NCBI GenBank assembly: GCA_020350725.1
Contig: CP070719.1
Coordinates: 1,407,431-1,471,430, forward strand
Direction: 5' to 3'
Origin: a bacterium
GTDB lineage: Bacteria > BMS3Abin14
DNA length: 64,000 bases
The translations under genes were made by a program, and so were the position numbers. How positions within the stretch are numbered: position 1 is the first letter of the stretch; each line of letters opens with the position of its first letter. Shown in pieces: positions 1-8,962 of the stretch. Below the pieces are notes generated by a model that was given only the letters and a program-made list of their open reading frames with translations, did not search any database and was not told the DNA's origin.

Positions 1-96
1 CCCCCCTGTGGGGGTGAACGTGGTCACCCCTCCCCAAACAAAAACCCCTCCCCCCCCCCCCCCGGGGGCCGCCGGCCCCGCCCCCCCCCCCCCCCG
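1..96. other. low-complexity poly-C edge
   Basis: Long C and G homopolymers, including runs of about 15 C, fill the first 96 bases and resemble nothing else in the window. This looks like low-quality sequence at a contig end rather than biology. The reading frame of the next gene stays open through it to base 1, so that gene's true start may lie inside or before it. Confidence 0.6.
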
Positions 97-126
97 ACCC
101 TGTGCGCGCCTTCCGTCCCGTCCCCC

Positions 127-3100
127 TTGCGGGACCGCAGGCGCATACAGGTCCTGTCCGCCCTGTTGCTGATCTGCCTGCTTCCCGCGGCGGCCCGGGC
201 AGTCCCCGCCGGCACCGTGATCAGCAACGCGGCCCGGGCGGACTTTTCCATCAACAGCACCGGAGTTACGTCCTCCTCGAACACCGTATCGGTGATCACC
301 ACGGTGGTCAGGTCCCCGTCCGCCCTGGAGTTCCTCCGATATGCCCCTCTCGGCCCCGCCTACCTGGAGACGGTCGCTCTTTCGGACTATCGGGACAGCA
401 GCGGCACCTTCCAGCCCCTGGCCGCCCCCGTGGATGGCGCTGGCGGGAGCACTATCGACCTGACCGTCCCCGTCCCCCTGTCGCCCACCGGGGCCTACCA
501 CCAGGGCGATCCCATCTTCCTGCGGCTTACCGACGTGGATCAGAACCTCGAATCCACCTTGGTGGAGACGGTACAGGTGTCCCTCTCCAACGGGGTCTCA
601 GGGGAGACGGAGCTCATCCGGCTCTACGAGACATCCCCCGACAGCGGCGTCTTCCTGGGGTACATCCAGTCCGGCCCACCGCCTGTCGCAAGCTACAGCG
701 GCAGGCTCGACGTCACGGTCGATTCCCGGGTCAGCGGCACCTACACGGACGTGACCGACGGAACAGACATCTCGGCCGCCGCTGCTCTGGTGGATCCGCT
801 GGGCACGGTATTCGACAGCCTCACCGGCCTGCCGGTGGACGGGGCCGCCGTCACCCTGGTCGAGGTTGACGGAGCGGGCAACGACATCGGACCGGCCACG
901 GTCCTTGGCGATGACGGTGTGAGCAGCTTCCCGGCCACCGTCACCACCGGTGGTGCAGTCGCGGACAGCGGTGGAACGGTCTATAACTTTGCCCCGGGCG
1001 GATTCCGCTTCCCCCTCGTCTCACCCGGCAGCTACCGGCTCGGCGTGGTTCCACCGGCGGGCTACTCTTTCCCGTCCGCCGTTTCCTATCCGACTCTCCA
1101 GGCATCCTGGGGGGGCGTCTTCGCCGTGGTCGATCCGGGGACGAAAGGGGAGATTTTCGTCGTCAACCCGGGGCCCATCGTGAACATCGATCTGGCCGTC
1201 GATCAGGGAGGGACGGGGCTCCTGGCGGCGAAGGAAGTCGACAGACCCTCGGCCGCGGTGGGGGATTTCCTCCTGTACGCGGTCACCGTCAGCAACGCCT
1301 CAGGCACGGTTGCTGCAGCACTCACCATCGACGACAGACTGCCCGCCGGTTTCCGCTATCAGAAGGGCTCCACGCGGGTGGACGGTCTTCCCGCGCCGTC
1401 GGACCCTGCCGTGACGGCCGACGGCCGGTCCCTGACCTTCTCCCCGGGCGACCTGGTTCCCGGCGGCTCGGTCCGGATACAGTATGTGGCCGAGGTGGCC
1501 GCAGGTGCGCGACAGGGACGCGCTGTCAACACGGCTCAGGCCGTCGGGGGGGGACTGGCGTCCAACGTCGCCCGTGCCACCGTCAGGGTCACCGAGGACC
1601 TGTTCCGGAGCAGGAACACCGTTATGGGGCGGGTCCTTGCCGGCGAAGGGTGCGACGAATCCCGTCCCGGAGAGGGGATCGAGGGAGTGAGGATCTATCT
1701 GGAGGACGGCACGTACGTGCTGACCGATCGGCGGGGAAGATACCACTTCGAGGGTGTCCGTCCGGGGACGCATGTCCTTCAGATCGACATGGACACGGTC
1801 GCCGAGAACTACGAACTGGCCCTGTGCGGGGGTGACACCAGGTCGGCGGGGAACGGGATGTCCCGGTTTGTGGATCTTGCCGGGGGCACCCTGTGGCGCG
1901 AGGATTTCAGACTCGCCCTGAAGAAGAATGTCACGGGCAAGGCCGCCCTGGAGCTGAGGAGCACGGTGCAGAACGGGGGCCTGCAGTACCTGGTCCTTCT
2001 GGACAGACAGGATGTCCCCATCCGGAACCTTCGCCTCACCGTTCAACTGCCGGATGGTGTCAAGTACAGGACGGGGAGCAGCACCCTCGACGGCCTGCCC
2101 GTGGCCGACCCGTCCGTGACCGACGGCTTTCTCACCTGGCACCTCGACGACGCCTTTCTTGACAGGACGGGAAACCTGCAGTTCGAGACCCATGCCGTGG
2201 AGGACTGGAGCTGGGCTGACAGCCACGCGGCTCCATTTGCCTCCGACAGGGTAAAATATTCACCCCAGAGGGTGGTGCGGGGTGAGATGACGGAGGTGGT
2301 GAGCAGGGCGCTGATGACCTTCGATACCCCCGGTCAGAAGGGGCAGAGGACACCCGTCCTGGAGAGCGCCCTCATGAGGGTGACGGAGGAGGATATCATC
2401 CGTGCCCCGAAATACGTCCTCCACCCGAGGTTCGACACCTTCAGCGCGGCCCTGACGGATGTGGACAGGGCCCAGCTGGATGCCCTCGCCAGGGAGATCA
2501 ACAGGGACGAGGTGGTCCTGATCTACATCGAGGGGCACAGCGACAACCTGCCCATTGCCGACAGGAGCCGCACCATCTTTTCAGACAATTACGACCTGTC
2601 CCTGATGCGCGCCAAGAGCGTCGGCCGCTATCTGGCCGGGATCATGGATCTTCCTCCCTACATGTTCGCCTTCTCCGGCAGGGGCCCCGACGTTCCGATC
2701 GCCTCCAATGACACCGAGGCGGGCCGGGCCGTCAACCGGAGGGTGGAAGTCCGGGTGGTGAGCCAGACGATCATGAGGCGAACCACCCTGACCCCCTTCC
2801 AGGACAGACAGAGGACCGAGGTGGTCACCGTGGGTCTCAGACCGGGAGAGGACCTCCAGTCCGAGGGGACTCGGGGGGAGGATCGCAAGGCGATCAACCC
2901 ACTGAGGGATCTCGCCTGGCTGGAGACCTCCGACTCGAACCTCGAATGGATCCACCCTGATGACGATTATGCTCCCGCGATCCCGGCCATCCATCTGGCG
3001 GTCAAACACCATCCGGGGTCGTCCATCAGGCTGCTGATCAACGGTGAGGAGGTCAGCCCCCTCAACTTCGAGGGGACGGAGGTCAACCGGCTAAAAACGG

Positions 3101-5985
3101 CTGCCCTGAGCCTGTGGAGAGGGGTCAACATCCGGGAGGGCGGCAACCGATTGGCGGCCGTAGCCCTGGACGCGGCGGGGCAGGAGACCGGCCGCGTCGA
3201 GCGCGTCATCCATTATTCCAGCCCGCCGGTGAAGGCGGAACTGATCCCCGAAATGTCGAAGCTGATCGCCGACGGCAGGGCGCCGCCGGTCTTCGCCGTG
3301 CGGCTGACCGACAGGGAAGGCCATCCGGCCAGGAGGGGGATCATCGGACAGTTCAAGGTGGATCCTCCCCACGTTTCCCTGGAGGATCGTGACGACACCC
3401 TCTCGGGGAACAGTGGCGGGTATTCCCGTTTCACCGTGGGTGACGACGGAATCGCCCTCCTCAAACTGGCCCCAACGGTGAGAACGGGTGAGGCCAGGTT
3501 GAGGGTGGTCTTAGGAGGGGGCGACAGAGAGATCGCTGCCTGGCTGAACCCCGCAGGGCGTGACTGGATCCTTGTCGGCCTGGCGGAGGGTACGGTCGGC
3601 TACAACACGGTCAGCGGGCACATGGAGGGCCTCGAGGACGCCGATATCGAGGAGGACCTTTACGGAGACGGACGGGTGGCCCTCTTCGCCAAGGGGAGGA
3701 TCAAGGGGGAGTGGCTCCTGACACTGGCCTACGACAGCTCGAGGGACGATGGCGACGTGGGAAACAGCCTGGCCCAGACCATCGATCCGGACACCTATTA
3801 CACCCTTTACGGCGACGACGCGGAACAGGACTACGAGGCAGCCAGTGCCGGGAAGCTCTACCTCAAGATCGAGGGGAGACAGTTCTACGCCCTCTTCGGC
3901 GACTACGACACCGGATTGACGGTGACGGATCTGTCCCGGTACAGCAGGAGCCTGACCGGTCTTAAGGCCGAGAGGAAGACCGACACCTTCTCCTTCAACC
4001 TCTTTGCCGCAGACACCGACCAGGCCTTCATCAAGGACGAGATCCGGGGTGACGGGACGTCCGGACTGTACCGACTGTCCCACGGCGATCTGGTGATCAA
4101 CTCCGACAAGGTCACCATCGAGACCCGTGACCGGTTCCGCAGCGAGGTCATCCTGGTCTCCCGGGAGATGACCCGCCACATCGATTACGACATCGACTAC
4201 CAGGCCGGGACCCTGTTCTTCAAAGAGCCGGTCAACAGCAGGGACTCAGGGTTCAACCCTGTCTTCATCGTGGTCGACTATGAGACCTCCTCGGCATCCG
4301 GGAGCGACCTGACCCTCGGCGGCCGGGGGTCGGTCAGCATCCCTGAGACCGGGATCGAGGTGGGTGCCAGTGTCATACACGAGGGCCAGGGGGCACGGGA
4401 TGGGGACCTTGTCGGGCTGGATATCACGGCCGCCGTCGGGAGAGGGACCGAGATCAGGGCCGAGGCGGCCCGGACGGACCGCGAGAGCCCGGCCACCGGC
4501 GAGAAGGGGTCGGCCTATGTGGTGGAGGTCACCCACGCTTCCGACACGGTGAAGGGTGCCGTCTATCTGAGGAGACAGGAGGCTGAATTCGGCCTGGGTC
4601 AGCAGAACGGGAGCGAGACCGGGACCCGCAAGTTCGGTCTGGAAGCCGTCTACCGCATCAACAGCAACTGGTCCGTCAGCGGTCAGGGATACCGCCAGGA
4701 CAATCTGACCACGGACGATCGGCGTGATGTGACCGAGGTGGAGATCGGCTACGCAGGCGGCAGGTATGACCTGACCGCCGGAGTTCGCCAGGCAGAGGAC
4801 CGGTTTGCCGACGGGACCGCCAACAGATCGGATCAGATCGCATTCGGTGCCCGATGGCGCTCCCCGGATCAGCGGCTGTCCCTCAACGTTGATCACGATC
4901 AGTCCCTCGGCGACAACGACAACACCGACTTCCCCACCCGCACGTCCCTGGGGGCGGACTACCGGTTCAGTGAGTCGATGTCCCTGTTTGCCTCCCAGGA
5001 GTTCACCCGGGGCGAGGCCGGGGACACCTCCGGAACGAGACTGGGCATGAAGAGCAACCCGTGGCGAGGCGGTGAGGCAACCACCTCCGCCGGTCGGGAA
5101 TTCGATGAGAACGGTTCCAGGCTCTTCGCGAACCTGGGCCTGAACCAGACATGGAGGATGGACAATGGGTGGAGCTTTGGTGCCGGTTTCGAGCACAGCA
5201 GCACCTTCGATAACACCGCCAGGAGGGTGAACGAGAACGTTCCGCCCGCTTCAGGGGGAGAGGATTTCACGGCGGTGTCCCTCGGTGCGGGATACGACAG
5301 GATCACCTGGTCGTGGAACGCCCGGGTCGAGGCGCGGGATTCGGATACCGGTGACAAATGGGGTGTGATCACCGATCTGTTCGGCGAGCCTGCCGAAGGT
5401 GTCGGCCTGTCTGCTGAGGCGACCTATCACCGGACAAGGTTTGAATCGGGAGGCGGGAGCACGGACGGAGGTCTCGGCCTCGGCCTGGCCTACCGACCAC
5501 CCCATTCCGCCTGGATCATCCTCGACAAACTGGAATACATCATCGAAGAGGAGTGGGGGACGGGCGCAGATATCGATGGGTGGAAGGTCGTCAACAACCT
5601 GAACGCCAACGTGCACACCAGCCCCGATAATCAGCTGGCCCTGCAGTACGCCGTCAAATTCAACGCCGAGAGGATCGATGGCCTGGAGTACGACGGCGTC
5701 ACCGATCTCCTGGGCATCGAGGACCGGTACTCGATGGGCTCGAGATGGGATATCGGCGCTCAGATGGCTGTCCTCCATTCCTACAACTCGGGTACCTTCG
5801 ACTACAGTGCAGGGCTGTCACTTGGCTACACGCCTTTCACCAACGCCTGGATGAGCTTCGGCTACAACTTCGTCGGCTTCGAGGACGACGATTTCAGCGA
5901 CGCCGGCTACAGGGCCAGCGGCCCGTACATCAAGTTGCGCCTGAAGGTGGATCAGAATTCCCTGAGGGCACTGCTGAAACAATAA
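127..5985 (+). CDS. giant outer-membrane protein: DUF11, SdrD-B-like and OmpA domains plus C-terminal barrel-like half
   Basis: A 1952-residue protein. The given TTG start leads into a good signal peptide (LSALLLICLLPAAARA, about residues 9-24). The frame is open to the window edge, so the start is uncertain. Residues 27-60 match the short lead-in common in DUF11 surface proteins. A DUF11 repeat domain spans about 358-488, and an SdrD-B/carboxypeptidase-regulatory-like Ig fold spans about 499-560 (GEGIEGVRIYLEDG, DRRGRYHFEGV). An OmpA-type peptidoglycan-binding domain lies at about 785-880 (IEGHSDN, NRRVEVRVV). From about 1165 to the end the sequence alternates short polar/aromatic strands like an outer-membrane barrel. 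This suggests a surface protein anchored to both peptidoglycan and outer membrane. The OmpA domain lies before the barrel, not after it. Substrate and partners are unknown. Confidence 0.75.
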   Translation: MRDRRRIQVLSALLLICLLPAAARAVPAGTVISNAARADFSINSTGVTSSSNTVSVITTVVRSPSALEFLRYAPLGPAYLETVALSDYRDSSGTFQPLAAPVDGAGGSTIDLTVPVPLSPTGAYHQGDPIFLRLTDVDQNLESTLVETVQVSLSNGVSGETELIRLYETSPDSGVFLGYIQSGPPPVASYSGRLDVTVDSRVSGTYTDVTDGTDISAAAALVDPLGTVFDSLTGLPVDGAAVTLVEVDGAGNDIGPATVLGDDGVSSFPATVTTGGAVADSGGTVYNFAPGGFRFPLVSPGSYRLGVVPPAGYSFPSAVSYPTLQASWGGVFAVVDPGTKGEIFVVNPGPIVNIDLAVDQGGTGLLAAKEVDRPSAAVGDFLLYAVTVSNASGTVAAALTIDDRLPAGFRYQKGSTRVDGLPAPSDPAVTADGRSLTFSPGDLVPGGSVRIQYVAEVAAGARQGRAVNTAQAVGGGLASNVARATVRVTEDLFRSRNTVMGRVLAGEGCDESRPGEGIEGVRIYLEDGTYVLTDRRGRYHFEGVRPGTHVLQIDMDTVAENYELALCGGDTRSAGNGMSRFVDLAGGTLWREDFRLALKKNVTGKAALELRSTVQNGGLQYLVLLDRQDVPIRNLRLTVQLPDGVKYRTGSSTLDGLPVADPSVTDGFLTWHLDDAFLDRTGNLQFETHAVEDWSWADSHAAPFASDRVKYSPQRVVRGEMTEVVSRALMTFDTPGQKGQRTPVLESALMRVTEEDIIRAPKYVLHPRFDTFSAALTDVDRAQLDALAREINRDEVVLIYIEGHSDNLPIADRSRTIFSDNYDLSLMRAKSVGRYLAGIMDLPPYMFAFSGRGPDVPIASNDTEAGRAVNRRVEVRVVSQTIMRRTTLTPFQDRQRTEVVTVGLRPGEDLQSEGTRGEDRKAINPLRDLAWLETSDSNLEWIHPDDDYAPAIPAIHLAVKHHPGSSIRLLINGEEVSPLNFEGTEVNRLKTAALSLWRGVNIREGGNRLAAVALDAAGQETGRVERVIHYSSPPVKAELIPEMSKLIADGRAPPVFAVRLTDREGHPARRGIIGQFKVDPPHVSLEDRDDTLSGNSGGYSRFTVGDDGIALLKLAPTVRTGEARLRVVLGGGDREIAAWLNPAGRDWILVGLAEGTVGYNTVSGHMEGLEDADIEEDLYGDGRVALFAKGRIKGEWLLTLAYDSSRDDGDVGNSLAQTIDPDTYYTLYGDDAEQDYEAASAGKLYLKIEGRQFYALFGDYDTGLTVTDLSRYSRSLTGLKAERKTDTFSFNLFAADTDQAFIKDEIRGDGTSGLYRLSHGDLVINSDKVTIETRDRFRSEVILVSREMTRHIDYDIDYQAGTLFFKEPVNSRDSGFNPVFIVVDYETSSASGSDLTLGGRGSVSIPETGIEVGASVIHEGQGARDGDLVGLDITAAVGRGTEIRAEAARTDRESPATGEKGSAYVVEVTHASDTVKGAVYLRRQEAEFGLGQQNGSETGTRKFGLEAVYRINSNWSVSGQGYRQDNLTTDDRRDVTEVEIGYAGGRYDLTAGVRQAEDRFADGTANRSDQIAFGARWRSPDQRLSLNVDHDQSLGDNDNTDFPTRTSLGADYRFSESMSLFASQEFTRGEAGDTSGTRLGMKSNPWRGGEATTSAGREFDENGSRLFANLGLNQTWRMDNGWSFGAGFEHSSTFDNTARRVNENVPPASGGEDFTAVSLGAGYDRITWSWNARVEARDSDTGDKWGVITDLFGEPAEGVGLSAEATYHRTRFESGGGSTDGGLGLGLAYRPPHSAWIILDKLEYIIEEEWGTGADIDGWKVVNNLNANVHTSPDNQLALQYAVKFNAERIDGLEYDGVTDLLGIEDRYSMGSRWDIGAQMAVLHSYNSGTFDYSAGLSLGYTPFTNAWMSFGYNFVGFEDDDFSDAGYRASGPYIKLRLKVDQNSLRALLKQ

Positions 5986-6231
5986 GACCTCGATGCATGG
6001 AGTGCCGGTCCGTCCGCTTGATGACGGTCCGCGGACTGCCGCGGAGAGAGCGCAATATTGGGAGTGCCGGATGTGCTGGAGTAACGGGGACAGGAGCCTC
6101 ACATGGGGCGGGTCCCTTCTGGATCCTGTCCCCTGACCGCTGATCGTGTCCCCCTTTTCCCTTTCCACTTTCCCCTGCCATCTGTGCTACTATTTTCACG
6201 ATTCCACCGAACCACCCATGGGAGGAGCCGG

Positions 6232-6750
6232 GTGACCGATAACCGATCAGCCGAGAACACATCCGTAACCGAATACCGCGTCTGTTACGAGGACACCGAT
6301 TCGGGAGGCGTTGTCTACTACGGAAACTACCTGAGGTACTTCGAAAGGGGCCGGACGGAGCACCTGCGCGGCCTCGGCCGCACGGTCAGGCAATTCGAGG
6401 ACCGGGGATACCTGTTTCCAGTGGTCAGAGCGGAGCTGAGTTACAGATCGCCGGGATTCTACGACGACCTGCTGAGGATCGAAACGGAGGTCGACAGGGT
6501 GGGAAAGACCTCGGTGACCTTCCGGCACCGCGTCTACCGCACCGAGGACCGATCCCTGCTCGTTGAGGGCTCGGCCACGGTCGTCTGCGTTGGCAGGGAC
6601 CTGCGGCCGAGACGGATCCCGGTGGAGATCAGGGAACTGTTAGGAACCGGGGATCAGGAGGGTAAATATGGTCCAGCGGAGAATACGGTTCCCGGTTCCG
6701 ACTGTAAACCGGAAACCGGGAACCGAGAGCAGGAAACCGGAAACTCCTGA
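6232..6750 (+). CDS. ybgC: YbgC/4HBT-type acyl-CoA thioesterase
   Basis: A hotdog-fold thioesterase of about 172 residues. The YEDTDSGGVVYYGNYLRYFE segment matches the family signature with the catalytic Asp, and it is followed by the hotdog helix (RGRTEHLR). In other bacteria YbgC hydrolyses short acyl-CoA or acyl-ACP near the envelope and usually sits with tol-pal; no tol genes are visible here. The GTG start at 6232 has a strong GGGAGGAG ribosome-binding site. The frame is open further upstream, but that stretch looks non-coding. The last 30 or so residues (after LLGTG) are built from the GGAACCGG-type intergenic repeat words, so the natural C-terminus has probably been extended by repeat DNA. 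The CDF gene starts 2 bases after the stop. Confidence 0.85.
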   Translation: MTDNRSAENTSVTEYRVCYEDTDSGGVVYYGNYLRYFERGRTEHLRGLGRTVRQFEDRGYLFPVVRAELSYRSPGFYDDLLRIETEVDRVGKTSVTFRHRVYRTEDRSLLVEGSATVVCVGRDLRPRRIPVEIRELLGTGDQEGKYGPAENTVPGSDCKPETGNREQETGNS

Positions 6751-6752
6751 TC

Positions 6753-7658
6753 ATGCCCCGCCCCCGGTCCGCTGACATAAGGGAGGGCCTGAGGGTCACC
6801 GTCGTTGGCTCCGTGATCAACGTGGCTCTCGTCGCTCTCAAGCTCACCCTCGGCGTGCTGGGCCACAGCCGGGCCCTCTTCGCGGACGGACTCCATTCGC
6901 TCTCCGATCTGGTGAGCGATCTGATCGTCATCGGCGGGATGCTCGTCGGTTCCCGGCCTAGGGACGAATCCCATCACTACGGCCACGGCAAGGTGGAGGT
7001 CCTGGCGGAGATGACCCTCGGCGGCGTCCTCGTCATTGCCGGTCTGGGCATCGTGCTCGATTCCGTCCGTGCCGTTCTGAAGGGTTCCATGGAAGCACCC
7101 CTGGCCGTTGTCCTCCCCGCGGCCCTGTTGAGCGTCGTTCTCAAGGAATGGCTCTATAGGGTGACGATGCAGGTGGCCAGGAGGAGCGACAGGCCCGTCC
7201 TGGTGGCCAACGCATGGCATCACCGGAGCGACGCCCTTACCTCCGTGGGGGTCCTTCTCGGTGCCGGACTGGCCATTCTTTTTCCGGCGATGGCCATGGT
7301 CGATGCCCTGGTTGGACTCCTGGTGGCGGCGGTGGTCATCAAGGTAGGGGGCGGGATCGCATGGGAAGCTGCCATGAGCCTTATAGACACCGCTCCGTCC
7401 AGGGATTACATGTCCCGGGTAACCGACATGATCCGTTCGGTACCGGGAGTGCGGAGCGTCCGCAATCTGAGGATGCGCCACGTGGGTCGCCTCATAGCCA
7501 TCGAGGTCCATCTCGGCCTCGATCCGGAGATCTCGGTCAGGGAAGGCCACGACGTGGCGACAGATGTGAAGCGCTACGTTCTGGAGCGGGACAGGCGGGT
7601 TTTCGACGTCCTTGTCCACATGGAGCCGGAAGAGGATTCAGTAAACGGAGGTCAGTGA
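6753..7658 (+). CDS. cation diffusion facilitator (CDF) family metal transporter
   Basis: A 301-residue inner-membrane cation/proton antiporter. It shows the CDF hallmarks: the first metal-site helix ALFADGLHSLSDLVSDL, the loop motif HHYGHGKVEVLAE, the second metal-site helix WHHRSDALTSVGVLLG, and a cytoplasmic ferredoxin-like C-terminal domain from about residue 205 (VPGVRSVRNLRMRHVG). Both D/H-rich metal-binding helices are intact, so it is probably active. Zn, Fe, Mn or Co export cannot be told apart from sequence alone. It follows ybgC by 2 bases and probably shares its mRNA. Confidence 0.9.
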   Translation: MPRPRSADIREGLRVTVVGSVINVALVALKLTLGVLGHSRALFADGLHSLSDLVSDLIVIGGMLVGSRPRDESHHYGHGKVEVLAEMTLGGVLVIAGLGIVLDSVRAVLKGSMEAPLAVVLPAALLSVVLKEWLYRVTMQVARRSDRPVLVANAWHHRSDALTSVGVLLGAGLAILFPAMAMVDALVGLLVAAVVIKVGGGIAWEAAMSLIDTAPSRDYMSRVTDMIRSVPGVRSVRNLRMRHVGRLIAIEVHLGLDPEISVREGHDVATDVKRYVLERDRRVFDVLVHMEPEEDSVNGGQ

Positions 7659-7968
7659 TCGGTGCCGGAGGTTAGGCAAATAGCCGGAGTATCCTGTGAT
7701 CGGAAGTGAGGCGGAAATACCCTGAAATACTGCATACAGGATGCTCGATCCGGTATCCGTTCGATTGGATCTGATCCACTCGCTTCCGCGATCTGGTCTC
7801 TGGTGACGGGTATATCCCGGACTCCGGCAGAAGGAAAGAAGTTTTCTGGACTCAAACCCGGAGATAGATGACATTAAGAGATAGGTGCATCGGTTGAAGC
7901 AGAAAGTTTTCCTCTGCTCCTATGTCTTTTCCGGGTCAAGGCACTTGGTACTCAGCACTTAGTACCGG
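7659..7968. other. intergenic region, no gene seen
   Basis: 310 bases between the convergent CDF and SDR genes. There is no convincing reading frame, RNA gene or intrinsic terminator. It ends in short repeated words (cacttggtact/gcacttagtacc) of the kind seen in other gaps of this window. Confidence 0.5.
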
Positions 7969-8754
7969 TTAACCCTCCATCCCGTATCCGTATCCGCCGT
8001 AATCGAGTTCCGAACCTATCTCCCCGGTGATGGAGTCGGATTCCTCGGAGGCAAGGAAAACCGCAAGCCGGGCGATCTCATCGGGGGACTTCAGGTGCCC
8101 TTCCTCCTTGAAGGACACGAATTGTCTGTGCAGGGCATCGCCGAGAACCTCCGGACCCAGGGCCCGTATGGTCCTCTGCATGTCCGTGTCCATGATCCCA
8201 GGATCGAGCCCGTTGACGCTTATACCGTGGGACTGGAGTTCCTCCGCCATGATCCTTGTCATATGGTTCAGGGCCGCCTTGCTGATGGAGTAGGCTCCGA
8301 ACGGCGGCATAACGACCTCGGCGAGGCCTGAGGTCACGTTGATGATCTTGCCGCCGCCCTGACGGGACATGTGAGGAATGACGGCTCTGCTGAATTGATA
8401 GGGGCCCTTGACGTTTATGTCCATGGTCTCGGTCCAGTCCTCGTCAGCGACGTCGGCGACGGGCTTGGTCGGTCCGAGAATGGAGGCATTGTTCATCAGG
8501 ATGTCGATCCTTCCGAAGACAGACACCGTCTCATCGACCACTTCATTGACATCATCGAGGTCGGACACGTCAGCTCTCATCATCAGGACCTTGCCGTCCT
8601 TTGATTCAATTGCCGACGCGGCGTCAGCCAGTTCGGATGGTGTCCTGCTCAGAATGACGGTGGAGGCACCCTCTTCCGCCAGCGCGATCGCCGACGCCCG
8701 CCCCAGGCCCCTGCCGGCACCCGTGATAATGGCGACCTTGTTTTTCAGCTTCAT
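7969..8754 (-). CDS. short-chain dehydrogenase/reductase
   Basis: A classical SDR of 261 residues. It has the N-terminal Rossmann motif TGAGRGLGRA, then NNAS at about residue 88, and the catalytic Ser/Tyr/Lys set with YSISKAAL. It probably uses NAD(P)H, but no substrate can be named. The start at 8754 (MKLKNKVAIITG) has a GGGGGAGGA ribosome-binding site. The frame is open 25 codons further upstream, but that stretch has no family similarity. The gene stands alone, convergent with the CDF gene and downstream of the UGA-containing DUF3179 gene on the same strand. Confidence 0.9.
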   Translation of the reverse strand: MKLKNKVAIITGAGRGLGRASAIALAEEGASTVILSRTPSELADAASAIESKDGKVLMMRADVSDLDDVNEVVDETVSVFGRIDILMNNASILGPTKPVADVADEDWTETMDINVKGPYQFSRAVIPHMSRQGGGKIINVTSGLAEVVMPPFGAYSISKAALNHMTRIMAEELQSHGISVNGLDPGIMDTDMQRTIRALGPEVLGDALHRQFVSFKEEGHLKSPDEIARLAVFLASEESDSITGEIGSELDYGGYGYGMEG

Positions 8755-8962
8755 GAGTCCTCCCCCGGTCCCGGAAAACGGGAACGCGAGCACCGGATAT
8801 TTTCCTGGGATCATTCTAGAGGAGAACACGAAAAATTGGAAATCAGAAATTCGGATACAGAAATTATAAGGAAATCAGCGGTTTGAGGTAATATCCCAGG
8901 GCTCATCGAGATTTTGACGCACCGCTTTTTTGATACTGCTCTATCCGATATGGGGTCCCGTG

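Noticed and set aside
1300-2226. Long antisense open frame (308 codons) opposite the giant surface-protein gene
   Set aside because: It is a high-GC shadow of a strong gene with clear domains. Its translation is Pro/Gly/Arg-rich without family similarity. The same applies to long antisense frames at 15806-17161, 51263-52609, 52495-53754 and 60630-61811.
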